Source of the DNA: Micromonospora sp. RHAY321
GTDB lineage: Bacteria > Actinomycetota > Actinomycetes > Mycobacteriales > Micromonosporaceae
Direction of reading: 5' to 3'
DNA: 64,000 bases
Assembly (NCBI RefSeq): GCF_023896955.1
Contig: NZ_JAMHIW010000007.1
Span: 235,069 to 299,068, forward strand
A program made the translations under genes and the position numbers. Shown here piece by piece: positions 44,942-55,700 of this stretch. The stretch's first letter is position 1; every line of letters starts with the position of its first letter. The notes beneath the pieces were generated by a model that made no database searches, was not told where the DNA came from, and worked only from the letters and a program-made list of their open reading frames with translations.

Positions 44942-46629
44942 CGGGCCACCGTCTCCTTCCCGTCGCCCCGCTCCGGTGGAACCGCACCCGGCGTCGACCC
45001 GCCACCGCGGTCCCCCGGCCCCCGCCGGCCCAGGCGCCGCAGCACCCCGGCGAGCAGTGGCCGTACGTCCCGCCGGTCGACGAACCAGACCACGGCGAGG
45101 AAGACGGCCCCGACCAGAACTCCGGACAGCATGCCCTGACCGAGTGCCGCCGCCATCGTCGGGGTGCCGCCACCCGGCGTGTCGAGCCACCGGACGACGC
45201 CGGCCCCGGCGAGCGCGGCGAGCGCCCCCGCCAGCACGCCGGCCGCCCCGGCCCGGGCCGCGCCGGCCAGCGCCGCCCGCCCGGCGCCGCGACGCACCGC
45301 CACGACCAGCAGCGCCCCGAGCACCAGCATGCCCACCGAGTTCGCGACGGCCACCGCGAGCACCCGGTCGGCGGTGGGCAACAGGGCCGTCAGCGGCAGC
45401 GCCACGGCCGGAACCACCAGCCAGCCGAGCGTGATCGCCACGGTCGCCGACCGGGTGTCGCCCCGGGCGTACAGCGCGCGCGACAGGACCGCGAACAGGC
45501 CGTAGCCGAGCAGGCCGGGGGCGAACCCGGTGATGGCCGCCGCGGTGGACGCGGGATTGTCCGGGTAGAAGACGGCGGCGATCGGCCCGGCGGTGCCGAT
45601 CAGCGCCGCGACGCCCAGGCAGCTGAAGAGCAGCACGCCGCGCACCGTCGCGGAGAGGGTCTGCCGGTAGCCGGCCTCGTCGCCCGCGGCGGAGGCGGTG
45701 GCGAGGGTGGGATAGGCGGCCACCGCCAGCGGCACGGCGAGGACCGCCCACGGCAGCAGGAAGATGGCCTGGGCCAGGTTGAACACCTGCGGGGAGCCGG
45801 TGGGGCCGCCGGAGACGCGGTTCAGGATCACCAGGAGCGCGACCTGCTGCGCCGCGACCGTCACCGCGCCGGCTGTGGCGAGCCCGCCGATCCGGCCCCG
45901 CGCGTCGGCGGAGAAGGCGTACCCGAACCGGGGCCGGAGCCGGAGCCGGCGCAGCGGGATCAGCAACGACAGGGACAGCACGACCACGCCGAGGGTGGTG
46001 CCGGCGGAGAGAAGCAACTCGCCGCCGCGGCTGACCTGCGCCACGCTGGCGCCGCGTCCCGCGCTGGCGCCGAAGGCCAGGTAGACGACGACCACGGTCA
46101 GGCTCGACAGCAGCGGGGCGATCACCGGCCAGGCGAAGCGGCGGTGCGCCTGGAGTACGCCGGTGAGCACGATGCCGATTCCGTAGAGAGGCAACTGCGG
46201 GGCGAACACCCGCAGCATCCGGGCACCGGCGGCGAGTTCCGCCGCCGAGCGTCCCTCGCTGATCAGCGAGATGATCGGGTCGGCGAACAGGACGACGAGC
46301 ACGGCGAGGGGCACCAGCAGGCTCACCGTCCAGGTGAGCAGGGTGCCGGTGGTGGCCGCCACCGCCCGCCGGTCGCCGGCCGCGACCGCACCGGCCAGCA
46401 GCGGTACGACCAGGCTGGCCAGAGCGCCACCGGCGACGATCTCGAAGACGATGTTCGGCACCGTGTTCGCGATGACGTACATGCCGCCGAGGTCGCTCTG
46501 CTGCACCACCCAGGTGAACACGGCGGTACGGCCGAAGCCGGCGAGCCGGCTGAACACGGTGAGGACGGCGATGAGCGCGGCTGCCCCGGCCAGCCGGCCG
46601 GCGCCGGCGAGGGGTGCCGGTCTGGTCAC
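44938..46629 (-). CDS. murJ: Lipid II flippase MurJ family
   Basis: 563-residue MviN/MurJ-type flippase with about 14 hydrophobic helices. Early segments LTVFSRLAGFGRTAVFTWVV and PNIVFEIVAGGALASLVVPLL are typical, as is ARMLRVFAPQLPLYGIGIVLTGVLQA (begins near residue 145, shown in part). It flips lipid-linked cell-wall precursors across the membrane. GTG 46629 follows the upstream stop by one base. The cytoplasmic tail is short and lacks the kinase-like domain of the mycobacterial MurJ. Since actinobacteria usually have another MurJ near the origin, this paralogue may serve a different lipid-linked polymer; its coupled GT4 and MraY-like genes support that. Confidence 0.9.
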   Translation of the reverse strand: MTRPAPLAGAGRLAGAAALIAVLTVFSRLAGFGRTAVFTWVVQQSDLGGMYVIANTVPNIVFEIVAGGALASLVVPLLAGAVAAGDRRAVAATTGTLLTWTVSLLVPLAVLVVLFADPIISLISEGRSAAELAAGARMLRVFAPQLPLYGIGIVLTGVLQAHRRFAWPVIAPLLSSLTVVVVYLAFGASAGRGASVAQVSRGGELLLSAGTTLGVVVLSLSLLIPLRRLRLRPRFGYAFSADARGRIGGLATAGAVTVAAQQVALLVILNRVSGGPTGSPQVFNLAQAIFLLPWAVLAVPLAVAAYPTLATASAAGDEAGYRQTLSATVRGVLLFSCLGVAALIGTAGPIAAVFYPDNPASTAAAITGFAPGLLGYGLFAVLSRALYARGDTRSATVAITLGWLVVPAVALPLTALLPTADRVLAVAVANSVGMLVLGALLVVAVRRGAGRAALAGAARAGAAGVLAGALAALAGAGVVRWLDTPGGGTPTMAAALGQGMLSGVLVGAVFLAVVWFVDRRDVRPLLAGVLRRLGRRGPGDRGGGSTPGAVPPERGDGKETVAR

Positions 46630-46630
46630 G

Positions 46631-47497
46631 TCAGTCGGCGCGCCGGCCCAGTGCGTCAAGCTCCCGCAGCCCCGGGGTCTGCTGGATCACCGCCGTGAAG
46701 CTGACCTTCTCGCTGGCGGCCGTGAGACCGGCGAGCACGGCCAGCAGCCCCGCCCGGCCGAGCGGGCCGGTCCGGGCGGCGAGCGCGACGCCGAGCAGCG
46801 CGCCGAGCGCGTTCGCGCCGCTGTCGCCGACCATCACGTCCTCGCCCAGGTCGTCGCGGAGCAGGCCCGCGGCGGCGCCGACGGCGCCCGCGGCGATACC
46901 GCCGTGCGGGCCGCCGGTCAGTGGCGCGCCGAGCAGCAGCCCGGACTTGAGGGCGCGGCCGGGCCGCAGGTCGAGCAGGTTGAGCAGGTTGGCGGTGCCG
47001 GCGATCACCCCGGCGCCGAGCAGCACGTCGACGCCGCGACCGAACGCGCGGTGGCGCTGGCGGCGCGGGTGCGCGGCGACCCGGGGATCGGCGGCGAGCA
47101 GCGCGGCGGCGCCCAGCCCGGCGGCGCCCACCCCGACGACCTTGACCAGCCCGGCGGTGACCCGGCCCTCACGCAGGGCGGCGAGGTGGCCGGCGAAGCC
47201 CTTCGCCGCCTTCTGCTCCGGCCGGCCGCCGACCACGTCGTCGTACAGCCCGACACCGCCGGCGCCGAGGCCGGCGACCAGGGCGGCACCACCGGAGGCG
47301 GCGCTGGTGGCGCCGAACGCACCGGCGGCGGCCGCACCGGCGGCGAGCGCCGGCCCGGCGGCCAGGGTCACCGTCCGGCCGCGGAAGTTGGTGCGCTCCA
47401 GCGCGGGCCCGGCCGGGGCGCTGCGCACCTCGCGCAGGGCGTAGCGGGCCGCGGCGGCTCCGGCGCCGGCGATGAGCAGCCGGCCCAGCGCGCTCAC
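46631..47497 (-). CDS. MraY/WecA-like membrane protein
   Basis: 288-residue membrane protein with features of the polyprenyl-phosphate phosphosugar transferase family: GVGLYDDVVGGRPEQKAAKG (Asp-Asp motif), NLLNLLDLRPGRALK, GDSGANALGALLG. These are the metal-binding and catalytic signatures of MraY/WecA. It is shorter and less hydrophobic at the N-terminus than full-length enzymes, so activity is uncertain. GTG 47497 has GAGG 7 nt upstream. It abuts murJ by one base, suggesting that it makes a lipid-linked sugar that the flippase and GT4 enzyme then use (inference). Confidence 0.85.
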   Translation of the reverse strand: MSALGRLLIAGAGAAAARYALREVRSAPAGPALERTNFRGRTVTLAAGPALAAGAAAAGAFGATSAASGGAALVAGLGAGGVGLYDDVVGGRPEQKAAKGFAGHLAALREGRVTAGLVKVVGVGAAGLGAAALLAADPRVAAHPRRQRHRAFGRGVDVLLGAGVIAGTANLLNLLDLRPGRALKSGLLLGAPLTGGPHGGIAAGAVGAAAGLLRDDLGEDVMVGDSGANALGALLGVALAARTGPLGRAGLLAVLAGLTAASEKVSFTAVIQQTPGLRELDALGRRAD

Positions 47498-47540
47498 GCC
47501 GCTGCCTCGTCGGTTTCGGACACGGGGGTACGTCGTTCGC

Positions 47541-48482
47541 TCACTGGGGCAGTCTAGGCAGCAGCGAGGCGGCGTTGTCGCCGACGCCGTACTGACCGGC
47601 CTTCTTCTCGGTGAGCTGCTGCACCAGGGCGAGGGTGGTGACCAGTTGACCCTGCACCGTGTTGGCGTTGTCGACGGTGGAGATGGTCTGGGACAGCACC
47701 GGGTCACCACGGACCACGGCCACCACGTTGCCGCCGGCCGAGCCGTTGCCGCCGACCACGATCGAACCGGTCCGGTCGAACTGCTCGGCGATCTTGACGA
47801 CCGACTCGTCGCGCTTCGCGGAGTCCTTGTCGACGTACGGCTGACCGCTGACCACCACGACGGCCTCGGCCGACCCGGTGACCTTGTTGTCGTCGGTGGT
47901 CAGGTAGCCGGCGTTGTTGTACGCGGCGAGCACCGCCCGCCGGTCGGCGTCGCTGACCGGCGCGGTGCCCTGCGCCCGGTCCAGCAGGACACTGGCGAGC
48001 AGGGCGCTGGAGGTCTCCACGCCGTGCCCGTTGCCCGGCAGGCCGGTGGTCTGCGCGGTCGGGCGGGCGGCGGTGACGGCCAGCTCCAGCAGGTTGGTGT
48101 TGTTGTCCGGGTTGATGAACTTGTCCTGCAGGTCGACCCGACCGGTGAGGGTGGCCCCGGCGAGCTGGAGCTTCTTGAGCACGCCCTCGGTGTGGTCACG
48201 GCCGTTGGGCAGGCTCAGCACCAGCACCCGGCGCCCGGTGAGGGTGCCCGGCAGGACGACCTGGGACATCTCCTCGGCGAACTCCTCCTCCAGCCCGAGC
48301 TGCTTCTCCATGTTGTTGACCGTCTGGCGCCACTGCTGGTTGTCCTTGCGCAGCCCGGTGACCTGCTCCTTGAGAGAGTCGGCGACGGGGCCGTTGAGCG
48401 CAGCCGTTCCGACGACCAGGCCGATCGCCAGGGCCAGGAAGACGGCGGTGAGGGACACCACGTGGTAGCGGAAGTTGATCAC
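47541..48482 (-). CDS. steB: SteB/MctB family cell-envelope protein
   Basis: 313-residue protein with a single N-terminal membrane helix (LTAVFLALAIGLVVGTAAL), a coiled coil (about 35-75, LKEQVTGLRKDNQQW) and an extracytoplasmic domain. It belongs to the family called copper transporter MctB in mycobacteria (Rv1698) and SteB in Corynebacterium, where it works with SteA at the division septum. GTG 48482 has AGAGG 8 nt upstream. It follows steA by 27 nt. No classical metal-binding motif is visible, which favours the septal role. Confidence 0.88.
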   Translation of the reverse strand: MINFRYHVVSLTAVFLALAIGLVVGTAALNGPVADSLKEQVTGLRKDNQQWRQTVNNMEKQLGLEEEFAEEMSQVVLPGTLTGRRVLVLSLPNGRDHTEGVLKKLQLAGATLTGRVDLQDKFINPDNNTNLLELAVTAARPTAQTTGLPGNGHGVETSSALLASVLLDRAQGTAPVSDADRRAVLAAYNNAGYLTTDDNKVTGSAEAVVVVSGQPYVDKDSAKRDESVVKIAEQFDRTGSIVVGGNGSAGGNVVAVVRGDPVLSQTISTVDNANTVQGQLVTTLALVQQLTEKKAGQYGVGDNAASLLPRLPQ

Positions 48483-48509
48483 GCTTGCAGCCTCTTGATC
48501 CGTCGGAAA

Positions 48510-49688
48510 CTAGAAGAGCCGGTACAGCTGGAACACGAAATTGTCCCACCATTCGGCGACCACGCCCAGGTACGCCTTCCCGACGGTGGACACGGCCACC
48601 GCGGAGGCCATCGCGGAGATCGCCGAGAGCACCAGCAGCAGCAGTGACGAACCGGAGATGCTCTGCCGGTAGAGCCGGCTCACGCCCTTGGCGTCGACGA
48701 GTTTGCCGCCGACCTTCAGCCGGGTCAGGAACGTCGAGGCCATCCCGCCCCGACCCTTGTCCAGGAACTCGACCAGCGTGGCGTGGGTGCCGACCGCGAC
48801 CAGCAGCGAGGCGCCCTTCTCGTCGGCCAGCAGCATGGCCAGGTCCTCGCTGGTCGCCGCCGCCGGGAAGGTCACCGCCGGGACGCCGAGGCCGTTGACC
48901 CGGGGCAGGCCGGGTGCCCGCCCGTCCGGGTAGGCGTGCACGATCACCTCGGCGCCGCACCGCAGCACGTCGTCGCTGACCGAATCCATGTCGCCGATGA
49001 TCATGTCGGGGGTGTACCCGGCCTCGACCAGCGCGTCGGCGCCGCCGTCGACGCCGATCAGCACGGGCTTGAACTCCCGGATGTACGGGCGCAGCACGTC
49101 CAGGTCGGCCTTGTAGTCGTAGCCCCGCACCACGATCAAGCAGTGCCGACCCTGCATCTGGGTCTCGATGTCCGGCACGCCCACGCCGTCGAGCAGCAGG
49201 TCGCGCTCCTGGCGCAGGTAGTCCATCGTGTTGGCGGCGAACGCCTCCAACTGGACCGAGAGCCCCTCCCGGGCGTCGGCCATCGCCTTGGCGACCGACT
49301 CGGCGTCCTGCAGGCTGCCGTGCGCCACCGGCTCGTCACCGGCGAAGACCGTGTTGCCCTCGATGCGGACCTGGTCGCCCTCGCGGATCTGCTCGAAGAC
49401 GCCCTCGCCGAGGTCGTCCAGGAGCGGGATGCCGGCGGCGATCAACACCTCGGGGCCGAGGTTGGGGTACCGGCCGGAGACCGACGGCTTGGCGTTGAGC
49501 ACCGCCGCGACACCGACGGCGACCAACGAGTCGGCCGCGACCCGGTCGAGATCGACATGGTCGATGACCGCGATGTCACCCGGACGCAGCCGGCCGACCA
49601 GGCGTTTTGTCCGGCGATCGAGGCGCGCGGTGCCGAGGACTCTGCCCGGCTCCGTGCTCCGGTTCCGGCGCAACGTGGGTAGACGCAT
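48510..49688 (-). CDS. steA: Cytokinetic ring protein SteA
   Basis: 392-residue protein with a thiamin-pyrophosphokinase-like core: GVDGGADALVEAGYTPDMIIGDMDSVSDD (split quotation VDGGADALVEAG and IIGDMDSVSDD) and a C-terminal membrane helix (LLLLVLSAISAMASAVAVS). It matches Rv1697/SteA, which recruits SteB to the septum and influences cell separation. ATG 49688 is chosen because AGG lies 9 nt upstream and homologues begin MRLPTLRRN; ATG 49697 is possible. It starts the conserved steA-steB pair, downstream of recN. Confidence 0.9.
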   Translation of the reverse strand: MRLPTLRRNRSTEPGRVLGTARLDRRTKRLVGRLRPGDIAVIDHVDLDRVAADSLVAVGVAAVLNAKPSVSGRYPNLGPEVLIAAGIPLLDDLGEGVFEQIREGDQVRIEGNTVFAGDEPVAHGSLQDAESVAKAMADAREGLSVQLEAFAANTMDYLRQERDLLLDGVGVPDIETQMQGRHCLIVVRGYDYKADLDVLRPYIREFKPVLIGVDGGADALVEAGYTPDMIIGDMDSVSDDVLRCGAEVIVHAYPDGRAPGLPRVNGLGVPAVTFPAAATSEDLAMLLADEKGASLLVAVGTHATLVEFLDKGRGGMASTFLTRLKVGGKLVDAKGVSRLYRQSISGSSLLLLVLSAISAMASAVAVSTVGKAYLGVVAEWWDNFVFQLYRLF

Positions 49689-49807
49689 CGTGACCATCCT
49701 GGCATGTGGGGCAGGCTTTTCTGTCGCGACATGCCTGAGCAGGGCCGCCTACCCAGGGAAGCACACGTCGGCACAGGCCGGTGTGCTTGCCGTCACAATA
49801 CGCGGCG

Positions 49808-51565
49808 TCACGGGCGCCTTTCCTTCGCCGCCACGGCGAGAAGCTCCTCGGCGTGGGCGATACCCAGATCGGAGTCCGGTAAACCAGCGAGCATCCGCGC
49901 CAGCTCCCGGGCCCGTTCGGTGTCCTCCACCACGCGCACCCCGCTGGTGGTCACCGCGCCACCGGTGTCCTTCGCCACCACCAGGTGGCGATCGGCGAAG
50001 GCGGCCACCTGCGGCAGGTGGGTGACGACCAACACCTGGTGGCTGCGGGCCAACCGGGCCAGCCGCCGGCCGATCTCCACCGCCGCCTGACCGCCGACGC
50101 CCGCGTCGACCTCGTCGAAGACCAGCGTGGGCGGGCCACCCGAGCCGGCGAAGACCACCTCGATGGCCAGCATCACCCGGGACAGCTCACCGCCGGAGGC
50201 ACCCCGCTGCAACGGCAGCGACGGCGCGCCCGGGTGGGCCAGCAACCGCAGCTCCACCTCGTCGCCGCCGTCCGGGGCGACACCCACCTCGACGCCGTTG
50301 ACCGGCAGCGCCGGCTCCGACCGACCGACCGGGCGGGGCAGCACCGCCACCTCGATCCGGGCGTGCGGCATGGCCAGCCCGGCCAGCTCGACGGTGACCT
50401 GGTCGGCGAAGCGGACCGCCGCCTCCTGCCGCGACGACGACACCCGACCGGCAAGGTCGGCCACCTCGACGGCCAGCCGCTGACCCTCCCGCTCCAACTC
50501 GTCGAGCAGGTCGTCGGAGGTGTCCAGGTCGGACAGTCGGGTGCGGGCCCGCTCGGCCCACGCGATCACACCGTCGACGTCGTCGGCGTACTTGCGGGTC
50601 AGCCCGCGCAGCGCGGCCCGCCGTTCGTAGAGGTGCTGCAACCGGGCCGGGTCCGCGTCGAGCGTCGCCAGGTACGTCGACAGCTCGGCGGAGACGTCGG
50701 TGACCAGGGTGGCCGCCTCCTCCAGCCGGGCCGCCAGCTCGCCCAACGCCGGGTCGGTGCCGGCCTGCGCCTCCAGCGTGCGGCGGGCGGTGCCGAGCAG
50801 CGCCGCCGCGTCCGGCGTCTCGTCGGTCACCTCCGCGCCACCGGCCACGCACTGCTGGGCCAGTTGCGCGGCCGTCCGCAGCCCCTCGGCGTGCTCCAGC
50901 CGCTGCGCCTCGGCCTTCAGGTCGTCATCCTCGCCGGGCTGCGGATCGACCCGGGTGATCTCGTCGAGGCCGAGCCGCAGCAGGTCGGCCTCCTGGTTGC
51001 GCTCGCGGGCGTTGCGCCGCCGGTCGGCCAGGTCGTCAACCACCCGCCGCCACCCGGTGTACGCCTCACGCAGCGCGTCGAGCAGCTTCTCGTGCGCCGG
51101 GCCGGCGAAGCGGTCCAGCGCGGCCCGCTGCTCGGCCGGGCGCAACAGCCGCAGCTGGTCGGACTGGCCGTGCACGGCCACCGCGTGCTCGCCGACCTCA
51201 CCGAGCATCGACACGGGCATGCTCCGGCCACCGAGATGGGCGCGGGACCGGCCCTCCACCGTCACCGTGCGGCTCAGCAGCAGCGAGCCGTCGTCGTCGG
51301 GCTCGCCGCCGGCGTCGATGATCCGCGCGTGCACCGTGTCCGCGACGCGACCTTCGAGGCGCAGCCGCCCCTCCACCACGGCACGGCCGGGTTGGGCGCG
51401 AACCCGCCCGGCGTCGGCCCGGCCGCCGAAGAGCAGGCCGAGGCCGGTGACGACCATCGTCTTGCCCGCACCGGTCTCGCCGGTGATGACGTTCATGCCG
51501 CCGGTCAACGGCAGCGTGGTGTCCTCGATGACGCCCAGTCCGGTGATGCGCAGCTCTTCCAGCAC
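49808..51565 (-). CDS. recN: DNA repair protein RecN
   Basis: 585-residue SMC-like ATPase for double-strand break repair. Walker A is TGETGAGKT (28-36), signature LQRGASGGELSRVMLA, Walker B LVFDEVDAGVGG. Two coiled-coil arms lie at about 155-240 and 290-380 (LADRRRNARERNQEAD and others). GTG 51565 begins MLEELRITGLGVIED, exactly the family's start; the ribosome-binding site is poor. A divergent regulator gene begins 90 nt away. Next to nadK/tlyA in most actinobacteria; here a protease gene and its regulator have been inserted between recN and nadK. Confidence 0.96.
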   Translation of the reverse strand: MLEELRITGLGVIEDTTLPLTGGMNVITGETGAGKTMVVTGLGLLFGGRADAGRVRAQPGRAVVEGRLRLEGRVADTVHARIIDAGGEPDDDGSLLLSRTVTVEGRSRAHLGGRSMPVSMLGEVGEHAVAVHGQSDQLRLLRPAEQRAALDRFAGPAHEKLLDALREAYTGWRRVVDDLADRRRNARERNQEADLLRLGLDEITRVDPQPGEDDDLKAEAQRLEHAEGLRTAAQLAQQCVAGGAEVTDETPDAAALLGTARRTLEAQAGTDPALGELAARLEEAATLVTDVSAELSTYLATLDADPARLQHLYERRAALRGLTRKYADDVDGVIAWAERARTRLSDLDTSDDLLDELEREGQRLAVEVADLAGRVSSSRQEAAVRFADQVTVELAGLAMPHARIEVAVLPRPVGRSEPALPVNGVEVGVAPDGGDEVELRLLAHPGAPSLPLQRGASGGELSRVMLAIEVVFAGSGGPPTLVFDEVDAGVGGQAAVEIGRRLARLARSHQVLVVTHLPQVAAFADRHLVVAKDTGGAVTTSGVRVVEDTERARELARMLAGLPDSDLGIAHAEELLAVAAKERRP

Positions 51566-51655
51566 AGCAACCGACAGTAGACGCGAGGGCCGACAGTTGA
51601 CCAGCCGACCGGGCCGCGGTACGCCCGCCACCTGGCCGACGTACAGTTCTGCCCC

Positions 51656-52675
51656 GTGTTGGACGTGATCGGCCTGAGCCCGGCTGAGGAGGAGCTCTAC
51701 CGCTGCCTGCTCCAGCTCACCACGGCCCGGATCGACGAGCTGGTCCGCCGGCTGCACCGGCCGCGCGAGCAGGTCGTGGCCCAGGTCGAAGCCCTACGGA
51801 TCAAGGGCCTGGTGCAGCCCACCGACACCGACCCGGACGCTCCCCTGCGCCCGACGGCCCCGGACGTCGCCCTCGGTGCGACGCTGCTGCGCCGCCAGGA
51901 GGACCTGGAGGCCGCGCGGCGGCGGGTCACCCAACTGGCCGAGGAGTACCGGTACGGGCTGCGCCGGCACCACGTCGACCACCTGGTCGAGGTGATCACC
52001 GGTGCCCGGGTGCTCCGGGACCGGTTGCGCGATCTGCAGAATGCGGCACGTACCGAGGTGCTCTGGTTCTGCCGGGCGAACCCCCTCGCCATGGCCGGCC
52101 CGGAGAACGTCGAGGAGTTCGACGCGCTGGCGCGCGGGGTGAGCTACCGGGCCATCTACGAGCGGGACCTGCTGCTGGAGCCGGGCGCGCTGGCCGACCT
52201 GGCCAAGGGCGTCGGCGCCGGTGAGCAGGCCCGCGTCCTGGACCGGCTGCCGGTCCGGCTGGCCATCGTGGACGCTCGCACCGCGATCTGCCCGCTGGTG
52301 CCCGACCGCGACGGCGGCGAGCCGAGCGCCGCCGTGATCGGCCGCAGTCAACTGCTCGACGCGCTGCTCGCCCTGTTCGAGAGCCACTGGCGGGTGGCCA
52401 CCCGGCTGCGGCTGGAGGACCCGCTCTCCGTACCGCTGGCCGAGGGCCGGCGGCCCGACCCGGACGACCGCCCCGGCGACGGCTACCAGCCGGACGCCGA
52501 CGAGGCGCGGCTGCTGTCGCTGTTCGTGGCGGGCGTACCGGACAAGTCCATCGCCTCCCAGCTCGGGGTGAGCCGGCGGACCGTGCAGCGACGGCTCGCC
52601 GAGCTGATGGCCGCGGCCGGCGTGGACACCCGGCCCGGGCTGGCCTTCCAGGTCGCCCGGCGGGGCTGGATCTGA
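51656..52675 (+). CDS. TrmB-like/LuxR-type transcriptional regulator
   Basis: 339-residue regulator with two DNA-binding modules. The N-terminal winged helix (residues 5-70, LSPAEEELYRCLLQLTTARIDEL in part) is TrmB-like, a central domain of about 150 residues resembles the TrmB PLD-like sensor, and the C-terminal LuxR helix-turn-helix is at about 280-325 (FVAGVPDKSIASQLGVSRRTVQRRL in part). The GTG at 51656 starts MLDVIGLSPAEE. It is convergent with the giant S8 protease gene, 51 nt between stops, a pairing I have seen for regulator/secreted-peptidase neighbours in streptomycetes; a regulatory link is inferred. Confidence 0.85.
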   Translation: MLDVIGLSPAEEELYRCLLQLTTARIDELVRRLHRPREQVVAQVEALRIKGLVQPTDTDPDAPLRPTAPDVALGATLLRRQEDLEAARRRVTQLAEEYRYGLRRHHVDHLVEVITGARVLRDRLRDLQNAARTEVLWFCRANPLAMAGPENVEEFDALARGVSYRAIYERDLLLEPGALADLAKGVGAGEQARVLDRLPVRLAIVDARTAICPLVPDRDGGEPSAAVIGRSQLLDALLALFESHWRVATRLRLEDPLSVPLAEGRRPDPDDRPGDGYQPDADEARLLSLFVAGVPDKSIASQLGVSRRTVQRRLAELMAAAGVDTRPGLAFQVARRGWI

Positions 52676-52726
52676 GTTGGAGCCGATCGGGGCGGGACGG
52701 CCCACGGCCGCCCCGCCCCGCTCAGG

Positions 52727-55700
52727 TCAGCGCAGGCCGTACGCGTCGAGCACGGTCTGGTCGACGGTGTTGCCGGCCCGGTCGCGGGCGTGCACCCGCA
52801 GCGACACCGTGCCGTGCCCGGCGGGCACCTCGGCGGTGAACCGGGCCCCCGAGCCGCGTACCGGCGTCGACCGCCAGGTCTTCCCGCCGTCGAACGACAC
52901 CTCGACCGTCAGGCTGGTGCCGGTGGGCGCCGGTACGCCGGCGGGCTGCCGCAGCGTCAGCCCCAGCCCGTGCGGCCGACGGCCGGACACCTCACCGCGC
53001 AGGTCCGCCGGGACCTGGTAGTCCACCTGCAGCAGTGACAGCGGCCGGGCGACGTCCCCGGTCGGGCGGGCCGAGGTGAACTGCCAGGCCGTGTCGGTAC
53101 GGGTGGCGTAGCGCCACTCCTCCGAGGACCGCTGCGTGGTCAGGTCGAGCCGGTAGCGGGCCGATTCCGCCGTGGTGGGCACGGGTGCCCAACCGCCGGA
53201 GAGGTCGGCGATCTGCTTCCCGTCGCGGCTGAGCCGGGCCTGCACGGTGTCCGGCTCCTCGCTACCGCCGGCCGGGGCGTAGTGACCGTCGGCGTCGACG
53301 TACTCGGCCACCCGGAGGTCCAGGGTGTCACCGGTGCGACTGGGCACCGGCGCACCGGCAGCCGCCGGTACGGCCGGCCGGATCACCGGGGCGTGCCAGG
53401 TCTCGGTGTCCCGGTCGTCGGCGGCGTACCGCCGGGGCTGCTGGGTCAGACCACCGGTCAGCTTCCCCCAACTCGAGAACATGATCTTGTGCAGCACCCG
53501 GTGCTGCCACCAGCCGTCCCCGGAGCTGACGAACTCCTGCCGCGTCGTGCCGGTACGCACCAGCCGCTGGTCGTCGTTCCAGGAGGTCTCCTGCCACGGA
53601 CGCCAGCCGAACCGCTGCTCGGTGGCCCACTCCGAACCACCGACGTCGCCGTAGTGGGCGGTCACCTCGGCGGTGTTCTTCGCGGTGACGGTGTGCAGGA
53701 TCCGCTCCGGCACCCGGCCCTTCGAGACCTGCCACACGTCGTACAGGTAGGGGCTGTCGACGGTCAGCGTCAGGTCCAGCGTCGCCCGACCGGTGCGTGC
53801 CGCGGCAATCAACCGCTGCCCGTCGTCGTACGCCACGGCCAGGGCGGGCACCGGCAGCCGGTCACCCTGTGGCGTCCAGACCGTCCACGCGCTCTGGTCC
53901 GCCGGCCGGACGATGAGCACCGTCTTCGCACCGGCCGCCGCGGCCGCCGCGATCTGCTCGTCCTCCGAGACGTCCGGGTTCGTGGTGAGCAACGCCGCGG
54001 CGCCGCGCACCCGGGCCAGCTCGGCGGGGGTACCGGTGCCGGCCCAGACCAGCGGCAGCTTCTGCCGGCCGGTCGGTGCCGGCGAGTAGCCGAGCAGGTT
54101 GATGTCGAGCGGACCGGAAACCCCGCTGATCTTCGCGTCCACCATCGGTGCGACCAGTTGCCAGCGCGAGGAGAACTCGAACTCACCGCGGCGCACCTGC
54201 CGCGTCGGGGTGACGTTGACCTGCTGGATGGTGCTGAAGGTCATCACGCCGTGGTCGACCTGCCGGCCGTTGCCGAAGATCCGGTGCTCGTAGAAGCTGA
54301 TCGTCGCCCGCTGTTCGGTCGGCTTCGGCGTCTCGATCCGCACCGGAGTGCCCTTACGCGGGTCCACCATCACGGTCATGTCCCGGTCGACCACCAGCTC
54401 CGGGTCGGTGACCAGGGTGATCTGCTCGTCCAGCGGGGCGCCGTGCTCGACCAGCGCCTGGAGCAGGTAGGGGCCCTCCTCGACCTGGACCTGCGTCTCG
54501 CCGGCGCTCCAGCCGAGGAAGTCGGATTCGGGCTGCTCACCGAAGAGGGTGAGCACCGGCGACAACCCCGGCTGACCCTTCATGTCCAGCACCTTCATGG
54601 TGACCGTGTGCAGCGGACCGCTGAGGGTCAGCGCGACGGCGGTCCGCACCGCGACGCCGTCCGCGCCCGTGGCCACCAGCCATCCGCTGTGCACGCCGCG
54701 GTCCAGCTTCGCCGGGTCGGCGCGCAGCGGCACGGCGACGCTGCCGCCGGCCGGCACGGTGACCTCGCCGCCAGCACCGGTGACCGCGTCGGTCTCGGCC
54801 GCGCCGCTGTCCAGGTTGCGCAGCTCCAGGGCCAGCCGCAGGGTCTGCGGGGTCGCGGTGGTGTTGGTGTACGTCACCGTCCGCTCGGCCGCCGCACCAC
54901 CGGTGCTCAGCCGGCCGAAGTCGGCGGTGGCGCTGCCGTACACCCGCTGGCCGAGCGCCCGGGCCACGTCGACCCGTCCACCGCCCTGCTCGAACACCGT
55001 CAGCTCCGGGTTCGCCTTCGTGGTGCTGACCAGCGCGTCCTTGAGCTTCCCGGCGACCCAGTCGGGGTGTTCCTGGGCGAGGATCGCGGCCGCGCCGGCC
55101 ACGTGCGGGGTAGCCATCGAGGTGCCGGACGCCGTCGTGTAGGCGTCGCCCACCGGCGTACCCATGGTGGTGCCGGCGGCCCGGGCGGCGATGATGCCGA
55201 CGCCCGGCGCGGTGATCTCCGGCTTCAGGCCGTTGTCACCGAGGCGCGGTCCGCGGCTGGAGAACTCCGCCAGGTTGTCGTTGCGGTCGACCGCGCCGAC
55301 GGTGAGGGCCGCGGCGGCGGCACCCGGCGTGCCGACGGTACGCGGTGCGCCCTCGTTGCCGGCGGCGATCACGAAGAGTGCCCCGGTCTCGGCGGTCAGG
55401 TCGTTGACGGCCTGGCTCATCGGGTCGGTGCCGTCGGTCGCGGAGCCGCCGAGGCTCATGCTGACCACCTTGGCGCCGGAGTGGGCGGCCCACTCCATGC
55501 CGGCGATGATCGAGGAGTCGTAGCCGGAGCCGCCGTCGTCGAGCACCTTGCCGACCAGCAGTTGCGCGCCGGGGGCGACCCCCTTGCGGAGCCCGTCTGA
55601 GGCGGCGCCGCTGCCGGCGATGGTGGCCGCCACGTGCGTGCCGTGGCCGTGCCCGTCCCGTGCGCTGCCGCTGCCGGAGAAGTCCTGCGCCTCGGCGATC

